Shown here one piece after another: positions 47,090 to 58,970 of a stretch of DNA of 64,000 bases. Positions within the stretch are counted from its first letter, which is position 1. Every line of letters starts with the position of its first letter. This DNA is from Haemonchus contortus (taxonomy: Eukaryota; Nematoda; Chromadorea; Rhabditida; Trichostrongylidae): contig LS997567.1 in assembly GCA_000469685.2 (NCBI GenBank), forward strand, positions 5,039,374 through 5,103,373, written 5' to 3'. Below the pieces are notes generated by a model. The model did no database searches, was not told the origin of the DNA, and was given only the letters and a program-made list of their open reading frames with translations. Position numbers and translations under genes: made by a program.

Positions 47090-48215
47090 GGTTGGAAAAA
47101 GTATAAAGTCAAGCCCTCTCTCCCACACCCCTTCCCTCTCCCTATCAGGACCTATAACTCCCTAGTTGCTTGACCCTCTGCTGGAGCTCACCCCCTCTCA
47201 GGTTTTCTCATCATTATTGATAGCGACTGTTATACTGAACTGATTCCCAATGATTATTCATGTCCTTAGATGAATGAATGCTTACGAATCATCGAATGGA
47301 TCGGCTATTTTGTTGTGAGGCGTCGTCGTGTAGTGCTGTTATCCAACGCTAGATCTTCAATTTGATTTCTTATACGTCCTCTGATGTTACGCACTATACG
47401 ATCAGCCCATTTAGTTTCCTCCGTACTTGTAAGCTTTTACAATTTCTCAACTTTCTCTCATAGCACCTTCGAACAAGTTATCGTCGCACTTGAAAGGCAC
47501 TGTTCACATCCTAGATTCTCCCTACTATAAACCTGTGACCCGAAAAGATAACCTAAAGGATGTTGTAGGGTCGAAAAACGGTCAGGATAGGGCGTAATAA
47601 GGGTTCCCAAACCGATTCAGCCGGCGTACACACCTAAAGCGGGCGAGCTGTCAAGCGTTGTGAATGCTGTAGAGATTGTACCATTCACACCGGGACCCAC
47701 ACCTTGCACGCAGGCAGCTTATCGCAGCCAGCCGTATGCAATGGTGTGCACGTTCGAACAGCTCGTCAAATACCCTTCCATGCAGCTTTTTTCCGTAACA
47801 CTATCGTCCAACCCCCAACCTTACTACTTGTTTGACGTCTTACATTTCTTCAAACACACCGAATTTTGCGTTTTCTTCGCCGTTTTTGCCCTGCTCTCGA
47901 CTGTTACTTCGACTCCATAGATAACTCACAATTACCAGAAACTGGCTCCTTCAACTTGCGAAGCACATGTTCCTCCTACGCTTCGAGAAAGCCAGACTAG
48001 TGCTGCTCATGTCTACTAATGGCAACAATAACAAAAACAGAAAGAAGCAATAATTGACCGACAGCGTCCTTGCTTGAAGCCTTTACTCAATGTGCCGTAC
48101 ATGCGACGGGTTGTTGGAGCCGTCCAGTGTGCGACATGAGAGATGCGAGAGCTCCCTTTTTTTGTTGGTACGCGAATGTCGACTGTTACTGTGGGTATTT
48201 TAAATTACCAGGCGG
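47090..48215 (-). mobile_element. Family B repeat, copy 3, inverted
   Basis: Minus-strand match to the 3' half of copy 1 (47095-47530) and to the shared 5' blocks (48085-48215, inverse of gtcgcatactg and acgggttgttggagc). Confidence 0.6.
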
Positions 48216-48389
48216 CTACGCACGCTCTTGCGTGCGGTGGGGGCTCTAGCCATAAGGGACGGAGCCACATGAGCTCTGATTTCCATTATAGAACTTTGTC
48301 ATCTGAGCCTCTTCCCTAACACTTCTGTAGAGGCCATTATTCTTTTTGGGGCGTGAAATGGGGCTGTGTGTGGCCATGAAGAGTACTCC

Positions 48390-49567
48390 GATGTATTCAA
48401 ATCAAATACGTCTGCAGTCCATGTAGTCGAAGAAACTTTGTGGAGTTTGGGCTGTGTGTGGCCATGAACACTAACTTCGAAAGGGCAGCCCCCTTGGGTA
48501 GTTGTAGGGATTTACACGTTTCTTCAGGGTAGGCACCTGTTGGCCGGGGTAACTGTAGAATTTACTTCATGAGGTCTGAAGTTAATGTAGTGCCTTTGCT
48601 CCCTTGTGTAGAAGGGACTACTGTGTGTCGAACCAAGGATACTAAATTAAAAAAAAAAAAACTTTAGCCTAATTTTTGAAAGAGTTCAGTGGTATCCCCT
48701 AGTTGAACACCTATGTGGTCAGGGTTAATGTGAAGGACAAATGTTCAAATTTCTGACCTCAGCCCCGTCCCCATCTTTGTAAACCCCACAAACTTCAGAC
48801 TTCGTACCACATTACTTTTATTGCCTCCAGACACATTTTATCCGCGTTTAAAACGCATTTAAAGAGACCTAATAATTTGATGTAAGCCCTCCTACCCCAG
48901 TGCCAACTCCGCCCACATCTGGGATTTGACCACATTTGTGCTACCGCATCTTACCACTTTTTTCCCGCATCACAGAATGTTTCTAATTCTTGATCTAAGC
49001 CTCGCCCACTTAAGTGCCAACACAGCCTACTTCGAGGATTTGGCCACATTTGTTCTTTTACACCTTAACACCTTTTTGCTGCATTGGGCTTCGCTAAGCT
49101 TATGCACGCCCGACACGCATAAGGCCCTGCTCACTACTACTATTTTTTTCCTGGCCTCTGCGCGTCAATTGAATCGAGCTATGAATATATCTAAAAAATA
49201 CCGCCCATTTTGAGGAAGCCCCGCCCACAGCACGTGGGTCTCTTCGTCTGATTTGTTGACCCAATCCTCACCTTTGAACATTTTTTCTCGGTGCCTGGAC
49301 CTTTTTCGAAGCCAAAATAAGACGTTCGGCTATTCGCACTGATAATTCCGGCACCTGTCCCGCCCCCTGTGGGCGGAGCTCCGCAGAGCTCATATGTGCC
49401 CCGTTGATCTTATCTTAGGCTCCACCCATCCCGAACTTCTCCCGACCTCTTAAAGTTGTTTTTCAAGTGGTACTGAATTTCACGTTGAACAAACAAACAA
49501 ACAAACAAACGTACATACATACATACAAACAGACACACCAAACTTGTGGATTATATATAGTAAGGAT
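48390..49567 (+). repeat. Duplicated module C, copy 1, with (CAAA)n tail
   Basis: Begins near tctgcagtccatgtagtc and contains gtagttgtagggatttacac. It ends with a caaa/cata tetranucleotide run, then acacaccaaacttgtgga and tatatatagtaaggat. The whole module recurs directly at about 49845-51527. The tail resembles the 3' end of a non-LTR element. Confidence 0.65.
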
Positions 49568-49844
49568 TTAGGCAGCTCAATACCTAAAGACATGTCGTAA
49601 AGTGCACCTCTCTCGTTAACATGTATCCGTAGGGTGCATGCCATGTACCCTAGGAGAGGTTGTAAAACTTTCGAGGTCGCATACCCACATCTTCCCATTT
49701 CTAGTAATAATCCCGAAAAGACGTCATATATGAATTTGCGAAGACTTTCAGATATCCACAGGCTATGCACCTGGGTGGTCGGGGTCGCTGTGAATTCCCT
49801 TGAAAATTTGCTTTCAGAGGATGGTTTACCCAAATTTGAATACG

Positions 49845-51527
49845 CTCTGCAGTCCATTTAGTCAAAGAAACTCTGTGTAGCTTCGGCTGTATGTGGCCAT
49901 CAACACTAACTTTGAAAGGGCAGTCCCTTTGGGTAGTTGTAGGGATTTACACGTCTCTACAGGGTATGCACCTGTGTGGTCGCGGTTATGGCAGAATTTA
50001 TTTTTTGAGGTCTCAAGTGAATGTAGTGCAGTGCAGTGTAGTGCAGTTTGCTCTTGTGTAGAAGGGACCACTGTGTGTGAAACCATGGATACTAACTGTT
50101 AGAAAACTTTTGGCCGAATTTTTGAAAGAATTCAGTGGTATACTCTAGTTGTACACCTATGTGGTCATGGTAAACGTGAACGACAGATGTATAAATTTTT
50201 GATCTTAGCCCCACTCCGCCCCAGTTCTTCGCAAACCCCACCCACTTCGGGTTTCGAACCACATTACTTTTACTCTTTTTCCCGCGTTCTAAAACGCATC
50301 TGGAAAGACTTAATAATTTTGATGTAAGCCCCGCCCGCTTCAATGCCGATCCAGCCCAGCTCTGGGAACTGATCACATTTATCCGCATCCCAGAACGTTT
50401 CTGGATAGAGTTATAAGTTTTTGTCCCAGCCCCACCCACTCTGGTGCCAAATCCGCCCACTTTAGTGCCAGCCCCGCCCACTTCTGGGATTTGACCACAT
50501 TTGTTCTTTTACACCTCAATTCCTTTTTGCCGCATCCCAGAACGTTTCTGAACAGAGTTACAAATTTTATCTAAGCCCCGCCCACTTTAGTGCGAACCCC
50601 GCCCACTTCTGGGATTTGACCACATTTGTTCTTTAACACCTTAATTCCTTTTTGCCGCATCCCAGAACGGTTCTGAACAGAGTTATAAAATTTCGTCTCA
50701 GCCGCACCCACTTTAGCGCCAACTCCGCCCACTTTAGTGCCAGCCCCGCCCACCTCTGGGATTTGACCAAATTTCTTCTTTTACACCTCAATACCTTTTT
50801 GCCGCATCCCAGAACGTTTCTGAACAGAGTTATAAATTTTTGATCTAAGCCCCGCCCACTTCGGTGCCAACCCCGCCCACTTCGAGGATTTGGTCCCATT
50901 TGTTCTTTAACACTACCTCTGAACACTTTTTTCCCGCATTCTTAAACGTGTTCGAACGGAGTTACATTCATTTTTGAAAATTAGCTTTCGTCTCAACGCA
51001 CGCTCCGCCCACCGTGGGCGGGGCTTTGCCAATCTTATGCGCGCCCAACACGCATAAGGCCCTGCTCACTCCTTTAATTTTTTTTCCTGGCCTCTGCGCC
51101 TCAATTAAATCGAGTTATGAACACATCTGAAAAGTACCGCCCATTTAGAGAAAGCTCCGCCCACAGCACGTGGGTCTCCTCCGTCTGATTTGTTGACCCA
51201 ATCCTCACCTTTGAACATTTTTTCCCGGTGTCTGGACCTTTTTCGAAGTCAAAATAAGACGTTTGGCTATTCGCACCGCCCACTCCGGCACCTGCCCCGC
51301 CCCCTGTGGGCGGAGCTTCACAGAGTTCATATGTGCTCTGTTAATCTTGTCTCAGGCTCCACCTATCCCGAACTTGTCCCGATCTCTCCAGACGCTTCTT
51401 CAGATGATACCGAATTTTGTGACGGACAAACAAACAAACAGACAAACAGACAAACAGACAAACAGACAAACAGACAAACAGACACACCAAACTTGTGGTT
51501 TATATATAGTAAGGATACCAGCTAGAT
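49845..51527 (+). repeat. Duplicated module C, copy 2, with expanded minisatellite
   Basis: Direct repeat of 48390-49567 enlarged by a minisatellite at about 50225-50990. Ends with (caaacaga)n at 51428-51484, then acacaccaaacttgtggttt and tatatatagtaaggat. Confidence 0.7.
50225..50990 (+). repeat. Minisatellite, unit about 125-150 bp
   Basis: About five units sharing ccgcccacttctgggatttg, ccacatttgttctttta, gccgcatcccagaacg.ttc and gaacagagttataaattt. Confidence 0.75.
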
Positions 51528-51639
51528 TTACTTATAATCAGTACCAGTAGGTAGTCATCATTTGAATAGTAGATTTAAGGGAAAGTTTTAGTTTTCAATT
51601 TTCGGGTCCATTACTGCCACGAAACCTTCTCGTATTTGA

Positions 51640-53720
51640 AAAGCTCGGATAATGTTGAATATACATTTAATCAAAATATTTATAATGGTATATGGTATTC
51701 GGAAGAGCACCGAGTGAACAGTGCTAATATCGAAGTTGGGCAGTTTCGTAGAGGCCTTTGACAGTTTTCGGTTATTACGGATGGATTAGGTTTATGATGA
51801 GGGGTGAGCTCCCAAGAAGTGGCCTGAAGAGTAGACGTCGGAGCTAGCCCCATTTGGGCTCACCAAAGCTTCTATTATTCTTTTGTTTGGCACCGCATCC
51901 TTTTGGGTTAAGGGGAACCATTACAATGAGGGTATGATCCAAACACTCACTTGTGCCTCCTCGATTCTGGTGGACAAGTGCACGGAGCATCCTAGAAGGT
52001 AACGATGAAAGGGGTGATGCAGCACCAATGAAAGCCGGTAGCGATCCTATTCTTGAACGAAGCCAGCAAGCGGTCGTGAAACCGTAGTCCAGATAAAATT
52101 GGATCCCTTCCTAAACCTCACCAACCAAAGCCATCATTTAATCGAACCTCCGAAAATACCCTTCTTTTAGTTTGTCGGGGATTTCCTTGGAGGCTTTCAC
52201 AAAGTTCCCAAGTCAGGTGCATGGCCAAACTAGTCGCTCAGCTCTCTTCAAGGACCCACCTCTCCCAGCAAATTGCTGAACTGAAGACTTTTCAGCCTAA
52301 TGGTCTGATACTTGTATAAGCTGACCGGCTCACCACGTTGTCCATGTCAATGCTGATAAACTATGGCTATATAAAAGTCTTCAAGAAGGCGAGGTCAAGG
52401 GAGATTTCGGTAGCGTAAGGGACAAGCACGGTGCCCGGATAGCACAAGTACGGGTCAGAGTCCCGCCCGAGGCCGAGATTTGGTCCATAACTCGCGAACC
52501 TTGTAAAGAGTCTCCGTTAACCTCTGCAAAGGCATTGTCACATAGTGCACCAACTTTGCCGCTTGCATCTTTGAAGGTCTTGAGATTTCTGCCTTATGAA
52601 AACGGGTGGATCTCGTTTAGTGGTGAGTATAGGCTTGAATTGAACCCTTCGCTATGTTTGGCCATCTGAAGAACCATCAATGATTACCATAGGGCAGCAG
52701 AATCAGGAGCATTATCTTGCTTGGACGAAACTCGAGCCCGTTCCTATCCTTCTGGACACCGAGCATAACCACTACACTACGGAGACTGCACCAGCCTTGT
52801 CATTAGCGGCGCACTAGCCGTAGCTTTTGAACACTCATACGTGAACTGGTGAACCACAGTGGTACTTCGAAAGCATAGGGAATGTTCGATTCCCGTCCGG
52901 TGCCCCCAACTACTCTCTTGTGTTATGACGTATACATCATGACTCTGAAGATAATCAGAGTTGAGAAAATGAAGATCCGTCTGCGGCACTGCTGTAGAGC
53001 CATACCAGACAGGTAGGATATCTTAGGAATGTTGGTGTTCCTTAAGGGCACGGTTTACAATAAAAAAGGTTACTGAGTTCTTCCTTTAAGAATACTCAGC
53101 GCCCCCTATGGGTGGTAGAAGGGACCCTCTCGCTCCCACAATCTCGGCGCTTAGGGCAAAGTGGAAGCCCCGTTGCTGCCGTAGTTTGCTTTCCTGCCCC
53201 TCGATCGGTGTCACGTTAGACGAGTGTCGAGACAATACAGATTGCAACCATTCGTTCTAGGACCCACTCACAATCAGCTGATCGCCGAGTCATGAGGCGA
53301 TATTTTTCTCCCACTCTTTTTTCCATTTTCCTCTGTCATTCTTTTTGCTGCCGCGATTCCTTATTTAATTTCCTACTCCTAGAGGCTGAAAAAGGTGAGC
53401 TGCTTTTGCTGTTACTAGGGTTTTTTGTTTACATATGCTTATAAGTGAATGAATTTTTCTTACCATTGTCTGTTCTTCGCACCAGGACCCACACGCGCGC
53501 AGTGAAACACACTGTTTTGCTCGTCCGGACGCCCCACTCTTTTTCATTTTTCTAATTTCATTCTCGTCCAGCCCCTTTTTAACAGTTTTTCGAAGCCTTT
53601 TTTAACTTTGGAAACACCGATGCACGCAGTTTCTTCACCTCGGTCGCACTAGTTTCGATCTTGTCTTCCATTTTTCATCATAATCTGGATTACCCAAAAT
53701 TATCGTGAACTGTGCCTTTA
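51640..53720 (-). mobile_element. Family A repeat, minus-strand copy (MITE-free)
   Basis: Inverse of 34430-36430 over the full length, lacking the MITE at the site near 52201-52225. The two copies lie about 15 kb apart in opposite orientation. Confidence 0.7.
52725..52795 (-). other. tRNA-like fragment
   Basis: The minus strand reads ctccgtagtgtagtggttat and later gggctcgagtt, resembling a tRNA-Val/Asp-type A box and B box, but stems do not pair. Probably a SINE head or pseudo-tRNA. Confidence 0.4.
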
Positions 53721-56700
53721 AGGTGGGAGAAGTTCCACCTTTCTCTCGGAAATTTACTCATCCATCTTGGAGCCTGATGTTCTCGACTGAGCTTCCTGAG
53801 TTCGAACTCCACGAACAAACACCTTTTTTTTCCTCAGCATAAATGCATCCATCATTTTGTCGATGCTTTCTTCCGTTTCTTTTATCCTTGTTTTGCTTAA
53901 CACCAATGCTACTTTAAAAGTTCGGTTTAAAAAACGTGTTTCCCTTACACAAACCCTTGCAGACAATTTTGAATAGCTTTTCGCTTATGATATGCACTCT
54001 TGACGACAGTAATCTCAAATGACAGGTAAACAATGAGTAAACAAGACAGGGACTGCATCTTCTTGCAGTGCACTTAGCACTCAGCTAACCAGTGACCGAT
54101 GCTGGTCCACTAGAATGAGCAGAAGGTGCTTGATCAGGCTGCTACTGGAAATAACCTTATTCTTCTCCCTAGCGTCAATCCTGCACCGTCGCAGGGTCAG
54201 CTCTTTTGGGAGTTCTGACGTGATCTGTGTGACTAGATTATTTTCATCAACCTGCCTGTCAACCTGGGCATGCTGCTAGAACCGATACCATTTTTGCGAT
54301 TTCTGCAAGGCATGGATTTCGCTCCGGCTGGGATCGAACTCGTGTTTTTTCTGAGTGCAGAGTCACTCGGCCGAACGGACTCTTATCCTCATGGCCATCC
54401 GTGCCCGAGTACTGGAAATAACCGTCTGCATCACGATGCCTTACTCATCCGTGATCATCATCGAAACTAAATATTAAGTTCTAAACTTTGATACAGTGTT
54501 TAGAGAGGGCCTGGGCCATAACTACTTGTTCTCTGTACGAGTTTTGTTATTTTGCAGCTTCTATACTTTACTGTAAATTATACTGATAGGTTATCATCCT
54601 ACAAGTTCAGAAGGGATTTTTGTAAGTAGATTTGTGTTCCGCCACCTACATGTCCAGCACGGTGGTCAGTGCGTGAATGGCACAAAGGCAGTGTTTCTGT
54701 CTAGCAGGGAGCCTGTGTAGCTTGTCCCGTCTCCCTTTACTGAATGAATAGGTTTTTCCTTCCATTTTTTACTTGAAGTTTAGAGTAACTTTGAGAATTA
54801 CTGAAGTATTTGGGCTCAATGACTGCGTATGCCCCTAGATGGCCTTCGTATTAAGTGTATTATACGGCTCGCCATCAGAAACCAGGCGCTCGTCGGATGA
54901 CGTGGACGGCAACACAGTCTCGTCGTTTTTCGACAAATTTCGCCTGATTGCTCAGACGAAGTGCTTTATTAGTTCGGCGCCAGCTTGACGCCGTCGTCCG
55001 GCGTGTTTCGAAGAAGCAGCAGACGCGGACGACGGCAGCGATGTAGCGCTGACGCGTCTGGTTGCCCTATAGTGGTGGTGGTTTGGGAAGGGATGAGATG
55101 GCGATGATAGAAAAGAATGAGGCACACAAGTGGGACCACCCATCACCTGCAAGCAATCACTTAATTTCAGTCGTAAAGCTTTCGTCGTCGGGACGCTTTA
55201 TAATGCGAAACATATGCGAGAAGCTGTCGCCTATTGAAAGGCCCCCACCACGTTTTATCGCCTTCTGAATGGTGAACTGGCCAACGCTAGGCCTTCGCTA
55301 CCACTACCTCCTGAGCACTGCTTATCTTCTTACCCGTTATGGCTACTATCTCGATCAAATACTATTTTTTCCTATGTTTTTTTTACAATTGAACTCTCTT
55401 TCTTCTTTTTTTTCAATTTTTCGGGACAACGTTTGATTGCAACGGCTTAATCTCCATATGTTTGCAATGTTGTGAGCAAAATAGATCTGTTCAATCAGGA
55501 CTCCAACCAGCATCGATGTTTTTTGAGCAGTGCACTTATCCACAAAACCATGAGCCATCTTGCTCCAGCCATAAGTTGCGCTTTATGATTGATGTTAAAT
55601 TTTATTCATGCTATGAAGACTGCATGAGAGAAAGCCTGTTGGTTCAATCGATAAAAAGGCGGACAGTTATCAATGATCATATCACCCCATGGGATGCGCC
55701 GTGCACGTGCATACCATCTAGGACTACAAAGACGTTTGCAGGCATACTTCTTACTTGGAAATAGGTGATGTGGTCACGTGAGGTGAAAATAAGCGCTTCT
55801 ACCCCTCAAACGAGTCATTTACCAAAGACTTATGTAGAGTTAGAGTTTAAGTAGTCTTTAAGGGGTGCCTTCCTACCAGACAAGTTATATGTGTCTGGTT
55901 GTGGAGGCACTTGCTGCTGTTCCACATACTACACTTTTTCAAGACCCACAAACCGTGGGAAAAGTTTACCCCTGCTCCGATCTTTTACAAGTTTCTTACT
56001 CAGTTTTGTACTGTTAGTTCTCTTCTGACTCGGGAGTCTGAAAATATTGCTGTTTTAAATAGCAGCATAGAGGGCAAGGTGTGAACTCATACTCACTCCA
56101 GAAAAAACACTTCAGTCATTGATCCGTGTGGGCGGGTTCTCAGCGGTGGGTGGGGTTATCGCTTTTCGTCACTTATTTTGCAGCTGCAATTCATTTTGTC
56201 AGATGAAGGCTTACGGCACACTTTTAATGCTATCATTATGCAATCAGTTGCTTGCAAAAATCGAGACTTTGCTAAGATTCGAACTTGAAACTCAATGAGC
56301 ACTTTCCTGTGGGAATTTTCCTGGCAGTCGTACTGAAAGAAATGTCTGCTTCGACTTGTACTTTCGCTAGCACCTACAAGGGGCATAGCACCTTCCTTTA
56401 ACACTTTTACTTCTAGAGGCATTCCTATTGATTTTTGCTTAATGATTACGGTCGATTTTTGATCTAGCCTGGTGCAGAATTTTTAGATCTACCGGCCTAA
56501 TCAATGACGCATACGGCTAATTGATCGATACGCATCGAAAGGGTAAGGGTCATTCTATTGTGTCGTATCCTTGAATCTCTGGGTTCAAGTCGGGCGGTCA
56601 ATTCATATTTTAATTTGTTTTTGACTCGATTTTGACTTAATCTGTAGAGATCTGTTTGAAATACAGAAGTCACGTGGTGTGACTAATCCATGCGATTCAC

Positions 56701-57009
56701 ATCGTAGCAACGGGTTCCATGTCGGGAAGCCGTTTGTCCAGGACAAGATGAAGGTATGCGGTTGATAATCGCTGCTGTAATGTTTATTCAATTTGTTGTT
56801 ATTTGAAAAACTAAATGCAAATCGTGCATGTGTTGGATGTAATCGTTTAATGTCTATCAAGCTTCATCATCAACATTCCCCTAGTCTCATTCTTTATACA
56901 TTTCTTTGGGTAATGCCAACCCATTATTGGGAATCATAGTTATACAGTTGTGCATAGCTGGAGAATATAAGGAAGCCTAAGGTCTTTGGCTTCGCCCCGT
57001 TTTTGGGTG
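53721..57009. other. Intergenic, no supported gene
   Basis: Includes a tRNA-like minus-strand segment at 54310-54410 (cacgagttcgatcccagc) that lacks pairing stems, a CG-rich patch at 54870-55060 and short ORFs without support. Confidence 0.35.
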
Positions 57010-57260
57010 CGCCTTTGCCTGAACTTGTATTCGGATTCGTAGTAGCGATTGAATGAACGTATGGTCCATACAATGTTTTGCAGTACCCAGCCAATGTACC
57101 AATCAGTGCTTTCAACCTCCGGGACGGGTCTGATATCAATTGCACGACCATGGATGGGTGAAAGGCTTGGTTGGCTCAGGCGGATACCGAGCCGGGGCTT
57201 CGAACCCGTGATCATGCGTGTGAAATAGCGCGCCACTTGCCACTACACCGTTTCCAAGTG
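57010..57260 (-). mobile_element. tRNA-derived SINE copy
   Basis: Minus strand: cggtgtagtggcaagtggcg (A-box region), then cacgggttcgaagcccc (B box), then the body with acattggctgggtactgc. Confidence 0.65.
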
Positions 57261-58082
57261 GTAGAAAATACACCTGGCTTCGTTGGGAGGTTATGACACT
57301 GTTTTTCATTCATTTATTACGATTTGACGTATGCTCAACTAATTTTCAAAAGTTGTTGTTTTATTGCTCTGAGACAGTCGAACTCAAATTTTCCAGTTCC
57401 ATTCCATTTCGGAAAGTTAGAAGAGGGTTAATTATTCCTAAATGCAATTGGAATGAGGTTTTTCTTATGAAATTTGACCTTGTTTGAGAAAACTAGTGGG
57501 CATCGGTGATACATTTTCATCCAGTAAGTACGGTTTTCCGTTCGATTTCACTCCGGATATTTCGTTGCCGTGATAACTATGTAGTAACATCACAATCTCT
57601 AAGTAGGAAACTTGCTTTGTTCGGCAGTTCCCGGGTAATTTCTCAACTAAGTAAGCTCACTCACGTCAGAAATACTATTTATTACTCATGTTTTCACCAA
57701 TTGATAGATGATATATGTATTTCCTGTTCCACTGCAGAGATCTCTCAACGAAAAAGTCCGTGGAAGAGGAACATCGGCAAAGAGACAGAGATCTCTTCGC
57801 ATCCAAGCTGAAAGGAGCTCTAAAAAGAATTTTTGAAGCGAGCTCAAAAATCGCCTTTTAGAAAATTCAGTGAATTAATCTTCTTGCATTGAAATTAGTA
57901 AAAGAGTGACAGCTGTAGTAATCAATGTAGTCGTTTAGGAAAAGAAGCTTCTGATACCTGTAGATTCATCCAGAAAATTCTGATTTTTTTTTCGAGGAAT
58001 TCCCTTAAATGGAGGCTCAGAAATGCTCTGTTTCTAGCTTTATCGGTCCCAAACTTCAGTCTTCCCCTGCATTTAATTTTCA

Positions 58083-58184
58083 TTCAAAATCAGAGAGTTG
58101 TCTGGATACATACTAGGCCTAGGCAATGACCGGTGGGTCAATGCCTAGGCCTAGTATGTATCCAGACTACTCTCTGATTTTGAA
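58083..58184. repeat. 102-bp near-perfect palindrome
   Basis: Left arm begins ttcaaaatcagagagttgtc and runs through ctggatacatactaggccta to aatgacc. The right arm is its inverse with two mismatches over about 49 bases and a central spacer of only a few bases. Confidence 0.85.
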
Positions 58185-58704
58185 AGGAAATTAGCCTAGC
58201 CAGCCACCAGTATCTATGCTTCTGGATGAGGCTAGGGGCAGGTTCATTTCGTTCCGATTTTCAGGCCCTCAGAATATTCTAGGGGCCCTCAGAATAAATT
58301 CTTAGAGCTGGACATCTATGCATTTCTTTGCCTGTACCGAGTTCTTCCGTCACTGGCAGTGCACAGAGGTTGTAGCGGTATAAATTAGGGAGGCTTTCCT
58401 CTCCCACAGGAAGGGAAAAAGGAGGCGAGAAAGTGTTCTCTCAGAGAGCGAAACCTTCTCCAGCGCTGTTCACTGCAGCATATCAATCCTCCTCTCCTGA
58501 GCAAGTCCATCCCTCCAGGATTATTCGGATAACGTAAGATTTTACACAATTGTTACTCAGTAAACACCTATGATTTACAATCAACAACTTCTCCAATCTG
58601 TGAAAAAGTAAAATGTGCGGCGCACTCCGGAGGGGATTGTTAAGTGCCAGGACAACGTTATTTTACCAAGTATGACGATGGCGGATATAATAATAGGAAT
58701 GAAG

Positions 58705-58961
58705 GGGAGACGGGCGTTAGGAACGATTTTCTGTAATCGACTGGCCGCACGCGACTGTCGCGGACTTCGCTTCGCCGTTATTACAGCTCTAGCGTCCTTC
58801 CTACAGCTCAATCGATATATTACCCTTATGTTAGTCATGATTCTACTGTTAATTCTTTTGTTCCTGTATTTCTTACTTGCTGCTGCATTCTGCCGCATTC
58901 CTTCGCGCGCGGCGTCTCTCTCGCCGCGACGCGACAATTTCGTTCCTACTGCACCACACCC
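58705..58961 (+). mobile_element. MITE family M, copy 6
   Basis: 257 bp, flanked by ggaatgaag (58696-58704) and gggatgaag (58962-58970), a 9-bp duplication with one mismatch. The hydrophobic frame is open over its full length. Confidence 0.85.
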
Positions 58962-58970
58962 GGGATGAAG

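Noticed and set aside
51190..51525. 111-codon ORF ending in a Gln/Thr/Asn-rich repeat
   Set aside because: The repeat is simply the translated (caaacaga)n tail of module C.
48926..51550. CRISPR-like array at the minisatellite
   Set aside because: Units of 125-150 bp are contiguous without unique spacers, and the host is eukaryotic.
54310..54410. tRNA-Leu/Ser-like gene on the minus strand
   Set aside because: B box is good but the cloverleaf cannot be closed; probably repeat-derived.
57736..57836. Basic C-terminal exon (RSLNEKVRGRGTSAKRQRSL) after ctgcag
   Set aside because: No upstream exon could be joined and there is no family match; chance is likely.
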